Origin: Sphingobacterium sp. UBA1575
Lineage (GTDB): Bacteria; Bacteroidota; Bacteroidia; Sphingobacteriales; Sphingobacteriaceae
Reading direction: 5' to 3'
DNA length: 19,012 nt
NCBI GenBank assembly: GCA_002322865.1
Contig: DCOH01000018.1
Location: forward strand, 385 to 19,396
Position 1 is the first letter of the stretch. Each line of letters opens with the position of its first letter. Below are positions 15,187 to 19,012 of the stretch, one piece after another. A program made the position numbers and the translations under genes. The notes beneath the pieces were generated by a model. It worked only from the letters and a program-made list of their open reading frames with translations. It searched no databases and was not told the DNA's origin.

Positions 15187-15226
15187 TGCTAAATGATTAA
15201 TTGTTTATAATTTGTTTGTTGTTTTT

Positions 15227-15238
15227 AGGTCTAGACCT
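15227..15238. promoter_or_regulatory. Perfect 12-bp palindrome in the susC leader
   Basis: AGGTCTAGACCT is fully self-complementary and lies 41-52 bases upstream of the susC start codon. It could be an operator half-site pair or a leader hairpin nucleus. On the minus strand the near-match TACATCTG lies just upstream, but no convincing -33 element was found, so the promoter position is not established. Confidence 0.4.
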
Positions 15239-15291
15239 CAGATGTAGTAAAAGGTTAGATCAGCTGTTGTTTAGTTTTATCCCATTTATTT

Positions 15292-15340
15292 GCCTTTCCC
15301 AAGAACAACCAAGGATGTAAATAGTTTTCTTAGGAAAGGC
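15292..15340 (-). promoter_or_regulatory. 12-bp inverted repeat between the GHL10 gene and susC
   Basis: As RNA on the minus strand, GCCUUUCCUAAG (15340-15329) pairs with CUUGGGAAAGGC (15303-15292) over 12 positions, with one G-U wobble and a 25-base loop. It starts 25 bases after the GHL10 stop. No U-run follows, so it is not a textbook terminator; a processing or stability element, or an operator, fits as well. Confidence 0.5.
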
Positions 15341-15365
15341 TTAAATTATTAATGAATTTACGCTT

Positions 15366-16817
15366 TTATTTTTGTAATAACTCGGATTCTTTACTTTCTA
15401 AATTATCCACATTTAAACCGGTTACACAATAGAAACCTGCATTAGATATCTGCATTTTATTTTCGGTGGTCACTCCTACCAATTCGCCTGTTGCGGTTTT
15501 GCTCGCGAAATAATAAACTGCAGAACGGGTGTTGTTTGCCGCTGCAGTCCAAGATATTTCAGAACCTGTGATTTTTACATTGGTTGGGGTGCTAGGTTTT
15601 GCAGCTACTTCACGTCCAAAGAATGGCATTAGCACCTCTTTAGCATAAAGTTCCTTAATCTTATCGGTGATTTTAACATTATTTGTCATGATACTCTTCA
15701 TGCTGTACATGACACTACCAAAAACCCGGTCGTTGTTTCTGGTCAGGTTAAACTGTCGTTGTAATTCATCGGAAGTTTGGAAAGCAGCTCCCGCTGTTGG
15801 ATCGCCGAACCTATATGTTGCATGGCCAACTACCACTTTTGCCTGGCCACGGAACTGAACCCAAGTAGCTAGATTAAGTTCAAAAGGACTAACTGAATTT
15901 CCAATTTCGTGATATAATTGAGGGATTATAATGTCCACCCAGCCGGAGGATGTCCATTTTGCAATATCTGCAAATAATACGTTGTAGTTTTTGTCTTTGT
16001 TAGATGCAGGTGATACGGAAAATACCACTGCTGGTTTGGTTGCTTTGATGGTATTATATACCCCTTCAATAGCTTTATCTACATTTCCACGACGGAAATT
16101 CTCTTTGGATGAATAGCCGGCTCCATATTTGGTAAATTCGGCATCATCATTATGGTTCTCTCCTTCTGGATAGAAATAATCATCGAAATGAATACCATCC
16201 ACATTGTATTTGGTGATGAGATCTTTTACAATGTCGTTGAGGCGCTGTCTTACTTCAGGAACTGCTGGATTATAGATACGAATTTTATCATAATCTTTTA
16301 CCCAAGATGCATCAACTGAAGAATGCAATGCTGGGAAAGCCGAAGCGCTCGAAGCACGAGTGGAGATGCGATAGGGATTCATCCATGCATGGAATTCCAT
16401 TCCACGGGCATGTGTTTCATCAATTAAGAATTTCAACACATCGTAACCTGGATCTACACCTCTGGTTCCAGAGATCGCTGCAGACCATGGTTCATAAGGT
16501 GAATTATAGAAGGCATCGCCCATGCCCTTAACCTGAAATACAACTGCGTTGAATTTCAATTCTTTTAATTTATTCAGCTGCTCAATATATTTTGCCTTTT
16601 GCGCGGCTTCACCACGAATTCCTGGCCAATCCAATTCCCATACGGTAGCAATCCAAGCTCCACGCATTTCTTTTCCGGGAAATTTAAGGGTGGATACTGG
16701 AGGTTCTGGATCTGGATCTGGATTTGGTGTAATAGGATCAGAATTCTTACTACAACTTACGAACAATAAGGTCCATGAAAGGAACAGGCAAAGGTATAAA
16801 GAGAGTTTTTTCATCAT
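15366..16817 (-). CDS. GHL10 (family 10-like) glycosidase lipoprotein, DigH/YngK-like
   Basis: This 483-residue lipoprotein (LLFVSC, lipidated Cys22) has a Pro/Asp linker (PDPDPEPP, about 33-40), a GHL10/DUF187 TIM-barrel (about 48-360) and a short C-terminal Fn3-like beta domain (about 405-480). Barrel landmarks are EMRGAWIATVWELDWPG at its start, FHAWMNPYRIS, NVDGIHFDDYFYPEG with acidic residues in the likely active site, and DIIIPQLYHEIG. The best-studied relative, E. coli DigH (YddW), cleaves peptidoglycan strands that have lost their peptides. With murQ in the same gene run, a denuded-peptidoglycan glycosidase is the leading idea; other glycans are not excluded. The next ATG (16814) is an equally possible start. 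It lies between two SusCD units, 101 bases after the DUF4623-like gene. Confidence 0.85.
   Translation of the reverse strand: MMKKLSLYLCLFLSWTLLFVSCSKNSDPITPNPDPDPEPPVSTLKFPGKEMRGAWIATVWELDWPGIRGEAAQKAKYIEQLNKLKELKFNAVVFQVKGMGDAFYNSPYEPWSAAISGTRGVDPGYDVLKFLIDETHARGMEFHAWMNPYRISTRASSASAFPALHSSVDASWVKDYDKIRIYNPAVPEVRQRLNDIVKDLITKYNVDGIHFDDYFYPEGENHNDDAEFTKYGAGYSSKENFRRGNVDKAIEGVYNTIKATKPAVVFSVSPASNKDKNYNVLFADIAKWTSSGWVDIIIPQLYHEIGNSVSPFELNLATWVQFRGQAKVVVGHATYRFGDPTAGAAFQTSDELQRQFNLTRNNDRVFGSVMYSMKSIMTNNVKITDKIKELYAKEVLMPFFGREVAAKPSTPTNVKITGSEISWTAAANNTRSAVYYFASKTATGELVGVTTENKMQISNAGFYCVTGLNVDNLESKESELLQK
16705..16722. repeat. Hexamer microsatellite encoding the lipoprotein linker
   Basis: TCTGGA occurs three times in tandem and encodes the Asp-Pro repeat of the surface-anchor linker. 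Unit gain or loss keeps the frame and would only change linker length. Confidence 0.7.
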
Positions 16818-16844
16818 AATAAAAGTAAAAGGTTCAAAAAAGAG

Positions 16845-16899
16845 GAAAGGACATCCTGCTCAATTAGTAGTACTAAATTTGCAAAACAGATGTCCTTTC
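16845..16899 (-). terminator. Terminator-like inverted repeat after the DUF4623-like gene
   Basis: On the minus strand GAAAGGACATC (16899-16889) and GATGTCCTTTC (16855-16845) pair perfectly over 11 bp around a 33-base loop. The stem is followed within four bases by six T's (16841-16836). The U-run suits an intrinsic terminator or attenuator; the long loop weakens it. It begins 20 bases after the DUF4623-like stop codon and ends 27 bases before the GHL10 gene, so it may reduce read-through from the first SusCD unit. Confidence 0.45.
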
Positions 16900-16919
16900 A
16901 GCATATAAAAGTCTTAAAG

Positions 16920-18356
16920 TTAATCCTCTAACACATTAACAGGGAATTCAACGATGGTAAAGCCAGCATCGGTGGTAGCCCCATAAATCATTAATTTTTC
17001 ATCTTTTCCTTGGGCATTTTTCACAATATGGAATCCAGATTGTGTACCAGGAGCAGTATTGGCATTTCCAGAAATGGAGAATTCGAAAACAGCTTTCTTA
17101 TCGCCTTGCTCAAATGCGGTTAATGCATCAATGATATTCGCCCCTTTAGTGATATTGTAAACACGCATCACTGCATCTACGGCTGTACCACCACGTGGAA
17201 CAGTAACCACCAATAAATAGCGTTCGCCGTTGAATTCAATAATCCGAGGATCACCTGAATGCACTGGAATTGAGCTTGCGCCCATGGAATAACTTACACC
17301 ACCTGCATTATTAGCTACCGATATAACTTTATCGTGGCCAGTAACCAAGAAGTTCTCTGTATTTCCAATGCGGTTATAAAATGACCATTGACCATAAGTA
17401 GCAACAGTATTGAAAGCTACTGTTTCGGTTACATTTTTATAGTTTTCAATTTTTAGACGCATTACTTGGGTTCCGGCACTGATGAAAAAGGCATAACCAT
17501 TTCCGTTAGCATCCAATCCGATCGAGAAGTTATCTCCATGACGAGCACCTGCTCCAGCAATTGATCCAACATTGATATTTGCGATGACTTGAGGAGCATT
17601 CGCTGGATTTTCCCAATAATACAATTTCAATGGAGAAGTAGCCGCAGTCGATAAACTTGCCACATAAGTACGTCCATTTACTTGGGCACCCATATTTTGG
17701 GTGTAGGTTCCTCCAGTAATTCCAGTACTATTTACTGCAATAGGTTTGATTTGATTGTTCTTCAAATCTTCCACACTTAATAAATGGATACCTGGAGCAC
17801 CTCTACTGATTACCAATACATGTTTCCCATCAAATCCAGACCCACGTACTAGTTGGCCTGAAAACGCAGAATAAGCAGGGTTAGCCATTGGATTAGAGGA
17901 ATAATCATAATAAGTAGGTTTGCCGAAATCTGCTCCAAATACAGGAACATCGAAACGTATTACGGCTTTGTATTCCTTGAATCGAGGAGAGTTAACCACT
18001 TTTAGGAAAATATCCTTTGAAGCATCACCACTCTGAAATGGAATGGCTATGGTATCCTTTTCCAGTTTAGCCCCTTCTGAAGTAACCGCCTCAAAAACCA
18101 CTTTTGAAAAGTCGGTTAAGGTATCCAATCTTGGAAAAGTGATTGTTTTGGTATTTTCATTTATTTTACCTTCCAAAACCTCATTTCCTAGCGGACCAGC
18201 ATTAACGATCTTAATGGATTTAAGATCGGTATATTTATCGGATTCCACATTTTTAGGGAAATCCTCCGAACAAGAGGTAAATCCTACAAAACTTACAAAA
18301 GCCAGTAAAATACCCCCTATTGTTTGATTAAAATTCATTTTCATCTTGATCATCAA
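16920..18356 (-). CDS. DUF4623-like lipoprotein, candidate surface glycan-binding protein
   Basis: The 478-residue protein has a lipoprotein signal ending FTSC (Cys29 from the first Met; the Met codons at positions 5 and 7 are also possible starts). SED follows the Cys, an acidic stretch like the Bacteroidota surface-export signal. Residues about 40-135 resemble a DUF5018-type Ig-like sandwich (KSIKIVNAG..., VKVVNSPRFKEYKAVIRF-like strands). Residues about 140-478 are rich in Gly and beta-strands, propeller-like, ending in DAGFTIVEFPVNV. I match it by pattern to DUF4623 proteins, which have no established function. It follows the partial SusD gene by 13 bases, the usual place for a SusE/SGBP, which suggests glycan capture at the cell surface. 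No catalytic motif was recognised. Confidence 0.7.
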   Translation of the reverse strand: MMIKMKMNFNQTIGGILLAFVSFVGFTSCSEDFPKNVESDKYTDLKSIKIVNAGPLGNEVLEGKINENTKTITFPRLDTLTDFSKVVFEAVTSEGAKLEKDTIAIPFQSGDASKDIFLKVVNSPRFKEYKAVIRFDVPVFGADFGKPTYYDYSSNPMANPAYSAFSGQLVRGSGFDGKHVLVISRGAPGIHLLSVEDLKNNQIKPIAVNSTGITGGTYTQNMGAQVNGRTYVASLSTAATSPLKLYYWENPANAPQVIANINVGSIAGAGARHGDNFSIGLDANGNGYAFFISAGTQVMRLKIENYKNVTETVAFNTVATYGQWSFYNRIGNTENFLVTGHDKVISVANNAGGVSYSMGASSIPVHSGDPRIIEFNGERYLLVVTVPRGGTAVDAVMRVYNITKGANIIDALTAFEQGDKKAVFEFSISGNANTAPGTQSGFHIVKNAQGKDEKLMIYGATTDAGFTIVEFPVNVLED

Positions 18357-18369
18357 TTAAGATTCATAA

Positions 18370-19012
18370 TTAGTTTTGAGGCCAACCTTCCGTTTGATCC
18401 AACTTATATCCTGCAGCTTCATACTCACTAATCTGGTTTGAACCTAGTGGAGATAAATAAGGATTGATATTTGTCTGATTATAGAAAGGTAAACGATCTT
18501 TATTCAGGGTATATCTGTAAAAACCTAGCATTTTGTTCTTACTTGTAGGATCAGCTGGATTATAGATCTCAATTTGCCCATTCAATTTTACCACTGACAA
18601 CGTGTTTTTAAATTCGCCAGGAGCCTCTGTAGGGAAATTCACCCATCCACCGGCCAATAGATCTGGATTTTGTTCCGTATCCATGTATTGCAATTTTGAC
18701 CATCTTTTCAAATCGGCTAATCTAGATTCTTCAAATGTCATCTCCATGCGACGCTCTCTTCGGATTTCCCACAATAAAGGACTAACCGAAACATCACGGT
18801 CAGGATCTGATGGTAAAGCGGCGATATTCATTGCTGCTGTCTTCTTAACACCCTTTGCTGTAGCATCTGCAGCTAAAGGTCTATTTCTGATTTTATTGAT
18901 GGAAGCATCGATATCAGCTTGGGTAACTGCTGCACCACCAAGAGTAGCTAATTCTGCTTTTGATTCAATCCAGTTCAGTAACACCTCTGCATACCGCAAT
19001 ACCGGAGCATCC
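18370..19012 (-). CDS. SusD/RagB-family lipoprotein, 3' part only (cut by window edge)
   Basis: The frame stays open to the right edge. The TTG at 18999 is not the start, because the preceding codons read DAPVL and match the DAPVARYAEVVLNWIE block of the other SusD in this window. About 213 C-terminal residues are visible, including LRYAEVLLNWIESK, LLWEIRRERRMEMTFEESRLADLKRW and the YLSPLGSNQISEYEAAGYKLDQTEGW terminus. It therefore belongs to a second SusCD pair whose susC should lie beyond the edge. It is followed after 13 bases by the DUF4623-like gene, so they share a transcript. The signal peptide and lipobox are outside the window. Confidence 0.93.
   Translation of the reverse strand, partial: DAPVLRYAEVLLNWIESKAELATLGGAAVTQADIDASINKIRNRPLAADATAKGVKKTAAMNIAALPSDPDRDVSVSPLLWEIRRERRMEMTFEESRLADLKRWSKLQYMDTEQNPDLLAGGWVNFPTEAPGEFKNTLSVVKLNGQIEIYNPADPTSKNKMLGFYRYTLNKDRLPFYNQTNINPYLSPLGSNQISEYEAAGYKLDQTEGWPQN

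Noticed and set aside
14726..15196. 156-residue plus-strand open frame opposite the susC 5' end
   Set aside because: It is antisense to the highly conserved SusC signal, Ig-like and plug region, resembles no family and reflects codon bias on the opposite strand.
1..19012. CRISPR arrays, transposases, integrases, tRNA or rRNA genes
   Set aside because: I read both strands and saw no spaced direct repeats, inverted terminal repeats with a transposase, or RNA gene signatures.

Overview
The window looks like the chromosome of a member of the Bacteroidota, most likely Sphingobacterium or a close relative in the Sphingobacteriaceae. The reasons are SusC/SusD outer-membrane pairs, lipoproteins with Bacteroidota-type lipoboxes, a Porin_10-like outer-membrane protein, TAnnTTTG-type promoter elements and moderate GC. 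All real genes lie on the minus strand, so transcription runs from high to low coordinates. No gene-free stretch exceeds about 180 bases, and I saw no tRNA, rRNA, CRISPR array or insertion sequence.

In transcription order: the 3' part of a SusD gene cut by the right edge (19012-18370); a DUF4623-like lipoprotein in a surface-glycan-binding position (18356-16920); a GHL10 glycosidase lipoprotein (16817-15366); a complete SusC/SusD pair (15186-9842); a secreted calcineurin-type phosphoesterase fused to a PQQ-like beta-propeller (9790-7961); a GH9 glycosidase (7918-6116); a NodB-type polysaccharide deacetylase in the -1 frame directly behind it (about 6122-5436); MurQ, the MurNAc-6-phosphate etherase (5362-4532); and a sodium:solute symporter (4522-3011). 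Two genes follow that look independent and have their own promoters: a trimeric-type purine nucleoside phosphorylase (2943-2128) and a porin (2074-86).

Read together, the first block looks like a polysaccharide utilization locus for peptide-free (denuded) peptidoglycan glycan, or another MurNAc-containing glycan. GHL10 proteins include E. coli DigH/YddW, which cuts denuded peptidoglycan strands. Some GH9 enzymes are exo-beta-glucosaminidases that need a deacetylated GlcN end, which the adjoining deacetylase could make. A symporter would carry the released amino sugar inward, and MurQ would turn MurNAc-6-P into GlcNAc-6-P. No MurNAc kinase is visible. This pathway is inferred from gene content.

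The most striking local signal is the GH9/deacetylase junction. The GH9 frame ends just after a run of ten A's. The deacetylase frame has no ATG, and its first catalytic motif lies upstream of its only common start codon, a TTG. A -1 slip on the A-run, or one extra A in the transcript, would give a continuous protein of about 827 residues. A GC-rich 7-bp stem-loop lies 12 nt behind the A-run. This could be programmed frameshifting or transcript slippage, a recent frameshift mutation, or a homopolymer sequencing error. Hairpins also occur in four of the intercistronic gaps, and a perfect 14-bp inverted repeat brackets the promoter of the nucleoside phosphorylase.
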